64,000 nucleotides of DNA from Thiodiazotropha sp040791665 (GTDB lineage Bacteria > Pseudomonadota > Gammaproteobacteria > Chromatiales > Chromatiaceae), in assembly GCA_040791665.1 (NCBI GenBank), contig JBFNNX010000017.1, positions 124,001 to 188,000 on the forward strand. The letters run 5' to 3'. Position numbers and translations under genes: made by a program. Of this stretch, positions 52,936 through 62,706 are shown one piece after another (position 1 is the stretch's first letter; the number at the start of each line of letters is the position of its first letter). Below the pieces are notes generated by a model. It was given only the letters and a program-made list of their open reading frames with translations, made no database searches and was not told the DNA's origin.

Positions 52936-53820
52936 ATGGAAGAGTTAGTCAATGAGAGTGGCGTGGTCACCAAGCCCATTGATCCAGATGCCGTATCCGG
53001 GGTCGATATGCAGGCTGCATTCGAACAACATGGCAACGGAACAGTCGGGGAGATCTATGTCGATGATCCCCGTATGACCTGTAGAAACGTCAATGTCCAC
53101 TATGGCGCAAAGCAGGCCATATTCGATGTCAGTCTCGATATCGGCAAAAACCAGGTGATTGCGATGATCGGGCCTTCCGGTTGCGGCAAGTCCACTTTTC
53201 TGCGCTGCCTCAACCGTATGAACGATACCATCGACGTGTGTCGTGTCACCGGCCAGATCAAGATGGATGATCAGGATATCTACGACGGCGGTCTGGATGT
53301 GGTGCCGCTACGCGCCAGCGTCGGCATGGTGTTTCAGAAACCCAATCCGTTTCCGAAATCGATCTACGACAATATCGCCTACGGTCCGCGCATCCACGGT
53401 TTGTGCGACGATGCCAAACACCTGGAAGAGATTGTCGAGAGCTCTCTCACCCGGGCCGGACTTTGGGACGAGGTCAAGGATCGTCTCGATCAACCGGGAA
53501 CCGGCCTCTCGGGCGGACAGCAGCAACGTCTCTGCATCGCCCGCGCGATCGCGGTCAGTCCGGAAGTGATACTGATGGATGAACCCTGTTCCGCCCTCGA
53601 TCCCATCGCTACCGCAAAGATCGAGGAGCTGATCGATGAGCTGCGGGAAAACTACACCATCGCCATCGTCACCCACTCCATGCAGCAGGCGGCAAGGGTG
53701 AGTCAGCGCACCGCCTATTTCCATCTCGGCAAGCTGATCGAAGTGGGCGAAACGGATCAGATCTTTACCAATCCCCGTCATAAATTGACCGAAGACTATA
53801 TCACCGGTCGCTTTGGCTGA
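52936..53820 (+). CDS. pstB: Phosphate ABC transporter ATP-binding protein PstB
   Basis: The 294-residue ATPase has Walker A GPSGCGKST (79-87), the Q-loop VFQKPNPFPKS, signature LSGGQQQRLCIARA, Walker B VILMDEPCSALDP and the H-loop VTHSMQQA. An N-terminal extension of about 40 residues precedes the core. It powers phosphate uptake with PstCA. It lies 21 bases after pstA and 11 before phoU. Confidence 0.97.
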   Translation: MEELVNESGVVTKPIDPDAVSGVDMQAAFEQHGNGTVGEIYVDDPRMTCRNVNVHYGAKQAIFDVSLDIGKNQVIAMIGPSGCGKSTFLRCLNRMNDTIDVCRVTGQIKMDDQDIYDGGLDVVPLRASVGMVFQKPNPFPKSIYDNIAYGPRIHGLCDDAKHLEEIVESSLTRAGLWDEVKDRLDQPGTGLSGGQQQRLCIARAIAVSPEVILMDEPCSALDPIATAKIEELIDELRENYTIAIVTHSMQQAARVSQRTAYFHLGKLIEVGETDQIFTNPRHKLTEDYITGRFG

Positions 53821-53831
53821 GGGTGGAGCAT

Positions 53832-54557
53832 ATGAATGAAATGACCAGCGGACACACTGTAAAGGCATTCAACGAGGAGTTGGAGAGTATCAACCAACTC
53901 GTGATTGAGTTGGGGGAACTGAGTTTGGACCAGTTGCGCCGGGCCGTACAGACACTCAAGGATGAGGACACCAAGGAGGCGGGCCTGGTCATCGACCGGG
54001 ACCGGGAGCTGAATGAGATCGATATCAAGGCCGATGAGGAGATCATCCGTCTGATAGCCAAACGCCAGCCGATGGCGAAGGATCTGCGCGATATTCTGAC
54101 GGTACAGAAGATAGTCACTGAACTTGAACGGGTGGGTGATGAGGCGCGCAAGATCGCCAATCTGACCATCCATTTTTATGACAACGGCAAGCCTCCTCCA
54201 AGCAATGAGATCCTGCGCGATATCTATGATATGGCCAGCTTTGTTGACGAGATGCTGAGCATTAGTCTGCAGGCATTTATCGAGGTGGATAGCAATCTCT
54301 CGCTGGATGTCATCGAACAGGAGAACAGGTTGTTCGAAGAATTCAGGGGAGCGCTGCGCCGGCTGTCGACCTTCATCATGGAAGACTCACGCAGTGTGGG
54401 TCATGTAGTGGATATCGTTCTGGCATTGCGTGCTTTGGAACGTATCGGCGGCCATGCCAAGAATATCGGCGGTCACGTGATCTTCCTGATTACCGGCAAA
54501 GATGTTCGACATGAGGATCTGAACGCAATTTATAGTGAGATGGCGAATATCACTTAA
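53832..54557 (+). CDS. phoU: Phosphate transport regulator PhoU
   Basis: ATG 53832 lies three bases after GGAG; an in-frame GTG at 53823 is possible. The 241-residue helical protein has two PhoU repeats with metal-binding motifs (EIDIKADEEIIRLIAKRQPMAKDLR; ERIGGHAKNIGGHV). PhoU links Pst to PhoR and represses the regulon when phosphate is high. It closes the pst operon; no strong terminator is seen in 54558-54729. Confidence 0.94.
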   Translation: MNEMTSGHTVKAFNEELESINQLVIELGELSLDQLRRAVQTLKDEDTKEAGLVIDRDRELNEIDIKADEEIIRLIAKRQPMAKDLRDILTVQKIVTELERVGDEARKIANLTIHFYDNGKPPPSNEILRDIYDMASFVDEMLSISLQAFIEVDSNLSLDVIEQENRLFEEFRGALRRLSTFIMEDSRSVGHVVDIVLALRALERIGGHAKNIGGHVIFLITGKDVRHEDLNAIYSEMANIT

Positions 54558-54729
54558 CCCGGAGTGTTCGGTACGCAACTGCTCGCGTTTGATCTTTGCC
54601 TATGGAAACGCTGATGTATTCAGAAGTTCCTGCGGCACAGGTACATGCCGCCCTATTCGATCTCAGTATCTCTACACTCGCTGGAAGCGATAACATCCGT
54701 AGACGTGCCGGTATCCGGTATCTGTATGT

Positions 54730-57210
54730 TCAAATCTTCGAATTCTGTTTGATCGGTACCGGAGAGACCCGCCAGATCCGTTCGCAATACTCTTTGATGG
54801 CCCGGTCTGACGAGAACCAACCGCATCGGGCGGTATTCAAAATCGATGCACGAGCCCATCCGGATGGATCCTTCCAGGTCTCGTCAACCGTTTGCTGGCA
54901 CGCCCGGTAGGCTGCAAAATCCTCGAGCACAAAGAAAGGGTCATGGTTTAACAGTATGTCGATCAGCGGGCGGAATCTTCCGCTATCGCCGGCGCAAAAA
55001 CGGCCTTCGGCAATGGCATCGATGGCGGCTCGCAGCTGCGGATCCTTAAGATAACGCTCCCGTGGCAGGTAGCCGTTAGCACGACGGGTTGCAACTTCGG
55101 ATTCGGTGAGGCCGAAAAGAAAGAAGTTGTCGCTGCCCACTCGTTGCCGAATCTCTATGTTGGCCCCATCCAGGGTCCCGATGGTCAAGGCGCCGTTTAG
55201 CGCGAACTTCATGTTCCCTGTCCCGGAGGCCTCCATGCCAGCCGTTGAGATCTGTTCCGAAAGGTCGGCGGCTGGGTAGATCCCCTCGGCAGTGCTGACG
55301 TTGAAATTGGGTAGAAAGGCAATCCGCATCCGCTCGCGGACAGCCGGGTCGGCGTTCACCGTTTTGGCGACTGCATGGATCAGCTCGATGATGAGTTTGG
55401 CGAAGTGATAGCCCGGGGCGGCCTTGCCGGCGAACAGCCAGGTGCGTGCCGGTACGTTCGGAGTCAGATCTCGCTTCAGATCCAAATAGCGGCTGATGAC
55501 GTGCAGGATATTCAGATGCTGGCGCTTGTACTCATGGATGCGCTTGATCTGGCAGTCAAAAAGGCTTGCGGGCTCCACTTCGATGCCCGAGGCCTTGAAG
55601 ATGGTCTGTGCGAGATTTTTTTTATTGTTTAATTTGACATCACGCCAGGCTGCTTGAAAGTCGTTGTTGTCTGCCCACTCCTCGAGTTCCTGCAGGCGCT
55701 CCAAGTCCTTGGTCCATGCGTCACCGATGGTATCGTTTATCAGCGTGGTCAATGCTGGATTTGCCAGAATCAAAAACCGCCGCGGGGTCACGCCATTGGT
55801 GATATTGGTGAAGCGATCCGGGTCCATGTCGTGGAAATCCTTAAGAACGCGATCTCGCAGCAGGCGGCTATGCAGTTTAGCCACACCATTGATGCGTTGA
55901 CTGGCGACCGAAGCCAGATGGGCCATGCGTATATTGCGACCGAATCTTTCATCGATAAGGGAGAGCCTGGCGAGCAGGGCATCGTCTTCGGGAGAATCGG
56001 ATCTGACCTTTTCCAGGAGACGGCGGTTGATTTCATAAATGATTTCGAGATGCCGGGGCAGGATCTCGCCTAAGAGTTCCACCGGCCAGCTTTCGAGTGC
56101 CTCGGGGAGCAGGGTGTGGTTGGAATAGGAGACAGTTTTTCGCACCAGTCGCCACGCCTCGTCCCAGTCCATTTCATGAACATCGATCAGCAGGCGCATC
56201 AGCTCCACCACCGCGATTGCCGGATGCGTGTCGTTCAGCTGGATGGCGAATTTCTCCGGCAGCAGATCCAGTGAGGCATTCTGCTGCAGCAGTAGACGGA
56301 GGATATCCTGGATAGTGCAGCAACAGAAAAAATACTCCTGCTCCAGGCGCAGGCGTTTGCCCTGCATCGGTTCATCGTTGGGATAGAGCACCTTGCTGAT
56401 CGTTTCAGAGGCGAGCTTCTCCTCAACTGCGCGCTCGTAATCGCCCACATTGAATGCACCGAGGTTGAAAGATTCGCAGGCCTGAGCGTTCCAGAGCCGT
56501 AGCAGGTTGACTGTCGGTACCCGGTACCCGGGTATCGGTGTGTCATAGGCTACACCCCTGACCAGGCGATGTGGCTGCCAGCGTACCCGATAGCGGCCGG
56601 CCCCATCCGTGTAGTGCTCTGTTGCGCCCCCAAAACCAACCTCGAAGTTGATCTCGGGTCGCGGGACCTCCCAGGGATTGCCGCCGCGCAGCCATTTATC
56701 GGCAAGTTCAACCTGGCGATCTTCGCTGATTGCCTGTTCGAAGATGCCGAATTCGTAGCGGATGCCGTAGCCGATGGTGGGGATCTGCAGAGTGGCGAGG
56801 GAATCGAGGTAGCACGCCGCCAACCTGCCCAGGCCGCCATTGCCGAGGCCGGGTTCCGGTTCCTGCGCGGCTATGTCATCGAAATTCAGGCCAAGTCCTG
56901 TCAGGGCTTGGCGTATCTGTGGCTCGATGCCCAGGGATAACATCGCATTACGCAGGTGCGGGCCGGGAAGGTACTCTGCTGAGAGGTAGCAGACGCTACG
57001 GCTTGCCTGGCGGTAGTAGGTACTCGCGGTATCGATCCAGTTGCTCAACAGGCGGTCACGTACGGTCCACGCCAGTGCCAGGTAGAAGTCGTTTTGTGAC
57101 GCCACCTCCGGAAAGCGGGCCTGGACAAAGTAGAGATTATCCAGAAACGAGTGCCTGATGGAATCCGCATCCATGGCGGTACGGTAATCGGAGGGCTGTT
57201 TTCTCTTCAT
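54730..57210 (-). CDS. glgP: Glycogen/maltodextrin phosphorylase
   Basis: The 826-residue enzyme has the family motifs LGNGGLGRLAACYLDS, the PLP-binding Lys in GTGNMKFALNGALT and DGANIEI. Conserved HPAIAVVELMRLL and FHDMDPDRFTNITNGVTPRR support full length. It releases glucose-1-phosphate from glycogen ends using phosphate. It is monocistronic; other glg genes are not in the window. It is convergent with phoU. Confidence 0.96.
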   Translation of the reverse strand: MKRKQPSDYRTAMDADSIRHSFLDNLYFVQARFPEVASQNDFYLALAWTVRDRLLSNWIDTASTYYRQASRSVCYLSAEYLPGPHLRNAMLSLGIEPQIRQALTGLGLNFDDIAAQEPEPGLGNGGLGRLAACYLDSLATLQIPTIGYGIRYEFGIFEQAISEDRQVELADKWLRGGNPWEVPRPEINFEVGFGGATEHYTDGAGRYRVRWQPHRLVRGVAYDTPIPGYRVPTVNLLRLWNAQACESFNLGAFNVGDYERAVEEKLASETISKVLYPNDEPMQGKRLRLEQEYFFCCCTIQDILRLLLQQNASLDLLPEKFAIQLNDTHPAIAVVELMRLLIDVHEMDWDEAWRLVRKTVSYSNHTLLPEALESWPVELLGEILPRHLEIIYEINRRLLEKVRSDSPEDDALLARLSLIDERFGRNIRMAHLASVASQRINGVAKLHSRLLRDRVLKDFHDMDPDRFTNITNGVTPRRFLILANPALTTLINDTIGDAWTKDLERLQELEEWADNNDFQAAWRDVKLNNKKNLAQTIFKASGIEVEPASLFDCQIKRIHEYKRQHLNILHVISRYLDLKRDLTPNVPARTWLFAGKAAPGYHFAKLIIELIHAVAKTVNADPAVRERMRIAFLPNFNVSTAEGIYPAADLSEQISTAGMEASGTGNMKFALNGALTIGTLDGANIEIRQRVGSDNFFLFGLTESEVATRRANGYLPRERYLKDPQLRAAIDAIAEGRFCAGDSGRFRPLIDILLNHDPFFVLEDFAAYRACQQTVDETWKDPSGWARASILNTARCGWFSSDRAIKEYCERIWRVSPVPIKQNSKI

Positions 57211-57219
57211 AAGGAGTTA

Positions 57220-57243
57220 TTGATTAATTATTTCTTTAATCAA
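57220..57243. promoter_or_regulatory. Inverted repeat upstream of glgP
   Basis: TTGATTA and TAATCAA are perfect inverted repeats 10 bases apart, just before the glgP start (57210). It may be an operator. The remaining gap to 57640 (about 400 bases) holds no convincing gene and presumably carries the divergent promoters. Confidence 0.35.
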
Positions 57244-57640
57244 AGCTTAGATACAAATCAGGTAAACGCCCAATTGTATGTGCCGACTCTCGATGGAGCA
57301 TGGTTGCAGCAGAGATAACGGTGTCTGGACGACGGTCACAGATTGGCTACGCCCGAATGGGATATGCTATCTAACTCAATCTATAGCCTCGGCAAACTAC
57401 ACATGATAGATGTGGGAAACCGGGGGAAATCTGGACAGCCATCGCGCTTTACCGGAAACTTTCCTGATTCAACATTGCAATAAGATCTCTGGCAGCGAAC
57501 GGATTTGTGTGGATATGCCCTCAGAGGATATATACTCTTTACGTTGGATATGGTTTCCCGAAATATTCGAAAATTTCTCTGATCCGTACTGCCTTTGGTA
57601 GTTTCGTAATGTCCGAATAGGTTATCGATAAGGTTTCTAT

Positions 57641-59068
57641 ATGGGTCAAATAGATATACAACGCCGACCTCTGCTTCTCGTCTATCCAATTGCCTTCTGG
57701 TTGGCGCTAATGGTTACTGGTTGTTCGGTCTCTTATTCGACTGATGTTGATTCCGAGCAAAAGATTTCTGAAGAGAGCGGAAATTTTAACGGCGATCTGG
57801 ATGTGGGTGATCAGTTTGGTCTTGCCTTGGCCAATATAGGTGACCTGGAGGTTGATGGCGTTACCGATCTTGCAGCGGGTGCGCCATTCGACGACGACAA
57901 TGGGGAGAATCGTGGCGCCGTATGGATTCTGTTCATGGATAGTGACGGACAGGTCGATGCCCATCAGAAGATCTCCGATGAGTCGGGTGAATTTAGCGGC
58001 GACCTGGATGACGAGGATCGGTTCGGCCGCGCCATCGCCCCCCTTGGCGATCTGAACAGCGATGGATTTTTGGATATTGCCGTGGGGGCGCCGCTGGATG
58101 ACGATGCCGGAACCGACAGGGGTGCAGTCTGGATCCTGTTTCTCAATGGCGATGGCACGGTCCAGTCTGAACAGAAGATATCGGACGATGAAGGAGGATT
58201 TGAGGGGGATCTGGACGACAATGATCAGTTTGCCCACGCCCTGGCCAGCATCGGCGATCTGAACAACGATGGGGTGACCGACCTGGCTGTTGGCGTACCT
58301 AACGATGATGATGGCGGAATCGACCGGGGCGCAGTGTGGATACTCTTTATGAATAGCGATGGCACGGTTCTCTCGTCACAAAAGATATCCTCGGACGAGG
58401 GTGACCTCGACCGTGATCTGGATGATGAAGACCATTTCGGCGCTGCCGTGACCGGCATTGGGGATCTTAACGGCGATGGTGTGACCGATCTTGCCGTTGG
58501 CGTACGTGGCGATGATGATGGAGGCGCTGACCGGGGTGCAGTATGGATTCTGTTTCTGAATGCGGACGGCACGGTTGATTCCAAAAAACGCATATCGCAA
58601 AACCGCGCATCATTCGACGGGCAACTCAGCGACAACGACCAGTTTGGCGGTGCGCTTGCCAATCTCGGGGATATCAACAGTGACGGGACGGATGATCTGG
58701 CGGTAGGCGCGAAACGGAGTGATGATGGCGGCGCCGACCGGGGTGCTGTCTGGGTCTTGTTTTTGGAAGTCGATGGCGAGGTTATCTCTTCCTCGAAGAT
58801 TTCCGATACTGAAGGCAGTTTCGATGGAGGTCTCGATAGCGGCGACCAATTCGGTGCCGCTGTTGCTCAATTGGGGGACCTGGATGGCGATGATATTAAC
58901 GACCTGGCAGTTGGCGCCAGTCTCGATGATGATGGCGGTACGGACAAAGGTGCGGTCTGGATGCTCTTCATGGATGAGGTAGATACCGACCATGACAGGC
59001 AAGAGGGTGGAATCTTCAATATGTCCCAGGATGATCTGGCCAACTTTTTTCAGACTCCCAGAGGATAG
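57641..59068 (+). CDS. FG-GAP repeat lipoprotein, integrin-alpha-like
   Basis: The 475-residue protein has a lipoprotein signal peptide (FWLALMVTGCS, lipid Cys at about 28). It then has six repeats of about 69 residues, each starting KISxxxGxFxGDLDxxDQFG and containing IGDLNxDGVTDLAVG, a Ca2+-binding-like DDDGG loop and GAVWILFM. This is the FG-GAP beta-propeller pattern of integrin-alpha-like proteins. The tail (DHDRQEGGIFNMSQ) is short. It probably folds as one six- or seven-bladed propeller on the cell surface or in the periplasm. Gene DNA repeats at a 207-bp period. Confidence 0.85.
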   Translation: MGQIDIQRRPLLLVYPIAFWLALMVTGCSVSYSTDVDSEQKISEESGNFNGDLDVGDQFGLALANIGDLEVDGVTDLAAGAPFDDDNGENRGAVWILFMDSDGQVDAHQKISDESGEFSGDLDDEDRFGRAIAPLGDLNSDGFLDIAVGAPLDDDAGTDRGAVWILFLNGDGTVQSEQKISDDEGGFEGDLDDNDQFAHALASIGDLNNDGVTDLAVGVPNDDDGGIDRGAVWILFMNSDGTVLSSQKISSDEGDLDRDLDDEDHFGAAVTGIGDLNGDGVTDLAVGVRGDDDGGADRGAVWILFLNADGTVDSKKRISQNRASFDGQLSDNDQFGGALANLGDINSDGTDDLAVGAKRSDDGGADRGAVWVLFLEVDGEVISSSKISDTEGSFDGGLDSGDQFGAAVAQLGDLDGDDINDLAVGASLDDDGGTDKGAVWMLFMDEVDTDHDRQEGGIFNMSQDDLANFFQTPRG

Positions 59069-59075
59069 ATTAGGC

Positions 59076-61283
59076 TCACAGCATCTCCTGTGGATCCACG
59101 TCGATCGACCAACGCACCCTGCGCGACTCGGATAACTGGCTGATCTCTGCAACCCAGTTTGCCAACCATTGGTGTAACGGTTGGCGATGTGCGGATTGAA
59201 TCAGCAGATGGGCCCGGGTCTTACCGGCCTTGCGCGCCATGGGTGCGGGTACAGGACCCCAGAATTCAAGGGACCCGCTGCCGTTCAGTGCCCTGCCGAC
59301 CTTGATCGCCTGACTGAGGAAGCTCTCCGGGTCTGCAGCCTTGGTCGATTCGGCACGCAGCAAGACCTGGTGGGAGTAAGGCGGGAAGGCTGCTGAGCGA
59401 CGCTCGTCGAGTGCCTCGTCGGCAAAGGCCTCATATCCGCGCTTGGTCAATAACTGCATCAGGGGATGGTCCGGATGACGTGTCTGGATCAATACCCTGC
59501 CGGGGCGTTCTGCCCTGCCGGCCCTGCCCGCCACCTGTAATACCAGTTGTGCCATGCGTTCAGAGGCGCGGAAGTCAGCGCCGAACAGCCCATGATCCAC
59601 ATCCAGTATGGCCACCAGCGTGACACCGGGGAAATGGTGGCCCTTGGCCAGCATTTGGGTACCCAGCAGGAGTGGAAATTCACCGGCTTTGACACGGGAC
59701 AGGATAGTTTCCAATGCCCCCTTGCGGCTGGTGGAGTCGCGGTCGATCCGCGCCAGGGGTGTGCCGGGGAAGTGACGCTGCAGGGTCTCTTCAACGCGTT
59801 CGGTTCCCTGGCCCAGCGGACGCAGGTCGGGACTGCCGCATTCAGGGCAGTGGTCAGGTTCGCGGCGCTGATGGCCGCAATGGTGGCACCATAACAACCG
59901 CAGTTGCCGATGGTGCGTCATGCGTGCGTCGCAGCGGGGGCAATCGGTCAGCCAACCGCACGCATGGCAGGTGAGCATCGGCGCATAGCCGCGCCGGTTG
60001 AGGAACAGCAGGGCCTGCTCCCCGGCGCCGAGGGTCTGTCGAAGCTGTTTGATCAATGCGGGTGAAAGTCCGCCATCGAGATGAACACTGCGAATATCCA
60101 GCAGCATCAGTGGCGGCATCCGGGCATTGCCAACCCGTTGTGGCAGACTCAATCGGGTATATCGCCCTTCAGCGGCATTGCGCAGGGACTCCAAGGAGGG
60201 CGTGGCGGACCCAAGTACCACCGGGCAGCCGCACTGCTGTCCACGTACCAGCGCCAGGTCTCTGGCAGAGTAGCGAAATCCCTTCTGCTGTTTGTAGGAG
60301 AGGTCGTGCTCCTCATCGACGATGATGAGAGCAAGGTTTGGCATCGGTGTAAAAACTGCGGAACGGGTACCGATCAGGATCGGCTGCTGACCACGACGTA
60401 TCGACTGCCAAACCCTCTCCCGTTCACCATCGGCAAGGGCGGAGTGGAGTACCGCCACGCTCGTCCCCATGCTCTTTTGAAAACGCTGCAGCAGCTGGGG
60501 AGTCAGACCGATCTCAGGTACGAGTAGCAGAGCCTGTTGCCCCCTCCCCACGACACTCTCGATCAGGCGCAGGTAGACTTCGGTCTTACCGCTCCCGGTT
60601 ACACCGTGGAGCAGAAATGGTCGGAAGCTTCCCAGCCGCCGGTGTACCTGATCGATTGCCTCGCGCTGCTCGGTATTGAGATCGATGTCATTCGCGTGCG
60701 AGGTGACGGGGTGAAGCGACTCCGGGATTCGACAGCGCTCAATCCACCCCTTCTCAAACAGTGTGCGGATCACCGCCGGGGAGATCCGGAAGCGCTTCAT
60801 CAGGGTTGAGCGGTCCATACCTCCGGGTGTTTGGGCTAGCGCCTGGATCAGTACGCATTGCTTCGGGGTCCGACGCAACGACTCCGGATTGACCTTGCTG
60901 CCCAGGGTGGTGAGACGAACGCCATTACGCCTGTTTCCGGATCGGCCGGATTGCTTGCGCAAGGTAACGGGCAGGGCATGGAAGATGACATCTCCCAGAG
61001 GATGTTGATAGTAATTCGCGGCCCAATGCAGTAGGCGAAGATCCGCTGAACCAAGCAGAGGCTGTGTATCGATCTGCCTCAACGCCCGCTTCAGTCGCTC
61101 CGGTGAGAGATCGCTTTTTGTTTTTATTGCCGCCAGCACACCGATACGGCTGCTGTGCCCGAAAGGAATCAGATAGCGGCATCCGACAGTTGGATTGTGT
61201 GGCGAGTTCTCGGGTGGCAGATAGTCGTACACCACTCTTATCGGACCGGGTAACGCAAACTGCAATATAGGGTCTGAGGCCAT
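59076..61283 (-). CDS. priA: Primosomal protein N' (replication restart helicase) PriA
   Basis: ATG 61283 gives 735 residues, equal to E. coli PriA; an upstream in-frame ATG at 61370 is less likely. It has the helicase Walker A GVTGSGKTEVY, DEEHD box, GSATPSLES, and the zinc region (CHACGWLTDCPRCDARM; LLWCHHCGH; DHCPECGS) with eight Cys, followed by motif V-VI (LGTQMLAKGHHFPGVTLV; QVAGRAGR). It reloads DnaB at stalled forks. It is convergent with the FG-GAP gene, 7 bases apart. Confidence 0.95.
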   Translation of the reverse strand: MASDPILQFALPGPIRVVYDYLPPENSPHNPTVGCRYLIPFGHSSRIGVLAAIKTKSDLSPERLKRALRQIDTQPLLGSADLRLLHWAANYYQHPLGDVIFHALPVTLRKQSGRSGNRRNGVRLTTLGSKVNPESLRRTPKQCVLIQALAQTPGGMDRSTLMKRFRISPAVIRTLFEKGWIERCRIPESLHPVTSHANDIDLNTEQREAIDQVHRRLGSFRPFLLHGVTGSGKTEVYLRLIESVVGRGQQALLLVPEIGLTPQLLQRFQKSMGTSVAVLHSALADGERERVWQSIRRGQQPILIGTRSAVFTPMPNLALIIVDEEHDLSYKQQKGFRYSARDLALVRGQQCGCPVVLGSATPSLESLRNAAEGRYTRLSLPQRVGNARMPPLMLLDIRSVHLDGGLSPALIKQLRQTLGAGEQALLFLNRRGYAPMLTCHACGWLTDCPRCDARMTHHRQLRLLWCHHCGHQRREPDHCPECGSPDLRPLGQGTERVEETLQRHFPGTPLARIDRDSTSRKGALETILSRVKAGEFPLLLGTQMLAKGHHFPGVTLVAILDVDHGLFGADFRASERMAQLVLQVAGRAGRAERPGRVLIQTRHPDHPLMQLLTKRGYEAFADEALDERRSAAFPPYSHQVLLRAESTKAADPESFLSQAIKVGRALNGSGSLEFWGPVPAPMARKAGKTRAHLLIQSAHRQPLHQWLANWVAEISQLSESRRVRWSIDVDPQEML

Positions 61284-61648
61284 GCCGGAGACTGTATCAT
61301 GGGTGCAGATTCGAGGTGAGATTATATCTAACTGGGTGCTGCGGGCAGGAGAATAAATTTTCCACAACATCTGTGGATATCTTTGTGTGTAATTTCAGAA
61401 TATAGAGCCAAAGGCCTTGTTACAACTGGATTCCTATTAATTTGACCAGTTTTTCACCATTTTTATTTATGCCAATCGTTACAAGTAGTTATAGTAAATT
61501 AGATTGTTCTAATGTGTTAATAAGTCGTTTTCAGGTGATGCTGTATTGCAACACGAGAGGGAGTGTGTATAAACAAGGCGTTACACGTCAGTAACCGCTT
61601 ACGCAGGCACTAAACCCGCTGTTGTGAAATGTTGGCGGAGACTGTTGT
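61284..61648 (+). other. Intergenic region with two DnaA-box-like sequences
   Basis: TTTTCCACA at 61358-61366 and TGTGGATAT at 61372-61380 (reverse ATATCCACA) each differ by one base from the DnaA box TTATCCACA and face each other 5 bases apart, 75 bases upstream of priA. No gene is visible in the rest of the gap. Confidence 0.45.
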
Positions 61649-61831
61649 ATGAATACAACAACTCCATTCTTAAACCGGCATGTTTGGAGCTGGTTTTTGT
61701 CTCTTTTCACGGCGATTGAGAGAATGTCGGTTCTGGCGCTTTATGTGATCGCCGGTATAGAGGATATTAGTGACATCAGACCCGAATACTCTGTTACAAC
61801 CAAAGTGAAGGGAGGGAGGGCATTGTCGTGA
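61649..61831 (+). CDS. Small putative membrane protein coupled to the fructosamine kinase gene
   Basis: The 60-residue frame starts at ATG 61649 behind GGCGGAG (8-base spacing) and has one hydrophobic segment (WSWFLSLFTAIERMSVLALYV split around residues 13-36). Its stop overlaps the GTG start of the next gene by TGA/GTG, suggesting translational coupling. No family is recognised. It may be a real small protein or a leader frame. Confidence 0.45.
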   Translation: MNTTTPFLNRHVWSWFLSLFTAIERMSVLALYVIAGIEDISDIRPEYSVTTKVKGGRALS

Positions 61832-62706
61832 CTCAATGGCAAATCATCGCGCAACACATTACGCAGACGACAGGTAAGCCATTCAATCCGTTGGAACCGA
61901 GACATGTTGGCGGTGGGTGTATCAATACGGGCGTGCGTTTGATGGATGGCGAACGGACCTATTTCGTGAAACTTAACGGCGCAGCACTGCTGGACATGTT
62001 CGAGGCTGAGGCGGATGGGCTTAGATCGATGGCGGAGACCGATACGATCAGGGTCCCGCAACCCCTCTGTCTTGGCTTGAGCGATACGCAATCCTATCTG
62101 GTCATGGAATATATCGAAATGGGGCACGTCGGCCGTAGCGGCAGTGAGCTGGCGGGACGTCAACTGGCAGCTATGCATCGTAACAGTCAGCCCAGCTATG
62201 GCTGGTTCAGGGACAATACGATCGGCTCGACACCGCAACAGAATCAATCCTGTGGCAGCTGGAGCGACTTTTGGCGCGACCGCCGACTCGGGTTTCAGCT
62301 GCAGCTTGCGGTTAGGAACGGCTACGGCGGTACTCTTCAACGTAAGGGGGAGCGCCTTATGGAACACTTCCATGTGCTCATCGATCATCAGCCACAGCCA
62401 TCGCTGTTGCATGGGGATCTATGGGGTGGCAACCTGGCCTATACAAGGGATGGCGATCCGGTCATATTCGATCCGGCCGTATACTATGGAGACAGGGAGG
62501 CGGATCTGGCCATGACCGAGCTTTTCGGTGGATTCGGCAACCGCTTCTACGATGCCTACCGGGAGGCATGGCCGCTCGCTTCCGGTTACTCGACCCGCAA
62601 GATCCTCTATAACCTCTACCATATTCTGAATCACCTCAACCTTTTCGGCAGCGGCTATCTGGGGCAGGCCTCGTCGATGATCGATCGGTTGCTGGCTGAG
62701 GTTTAG
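61828..62706 (+). CDS. Fructosamine kinase family protein
   Basis: GTG 61828 starts a 292-residue protein with the kinase-like fold: GGGCINTGVRL, FVKLN, EADGLRSMAETD, catalytic loop LLHGDLWGGN and FDPAVYYGDREADLAMTELFGG. Bacterial members phosphorylate ribulosamines or fructosamines so that glycated proteins can be repaired. E. coli YniA is a close relative in length. It overlaps the small upstream frame by 4 bases and, on the opposite strand, the hisC end by 4 bases. Confidence 0.9.
   Translation: MTQWQIIAQHITQTTGKPFNPLEPRHVGGGCINTGVRLMDGERTYFVKLNGAALLDMFEAEADGLRSMAETDTIRVPQPLCLGLSDTQSYLVMEYIEMGHVGRSGSELAGRQLAAMHRNSQPSYGWFRDNTIGSTPQQNQSCGSWSDFWRDRRLGFQLQLAVRNGYGGTLQRKGERLMEHFHVLIDHQPQPSLLHGDLWGGNLAYTRDGDPVIFDPAVYYGDREADLAMTELFGGFGNRFYDAYREAWPLASGYSTRKILYNLYHILNHLNLFGSGYLGQASSMIDRLLAEV

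Noticed and set aside
57381..57689. 102-codon - strand frame upstream of the FG-GAP gene
   Set aside because: Overlaps the start of a clear + strand lipoprotein gene and has no recognisable domain.
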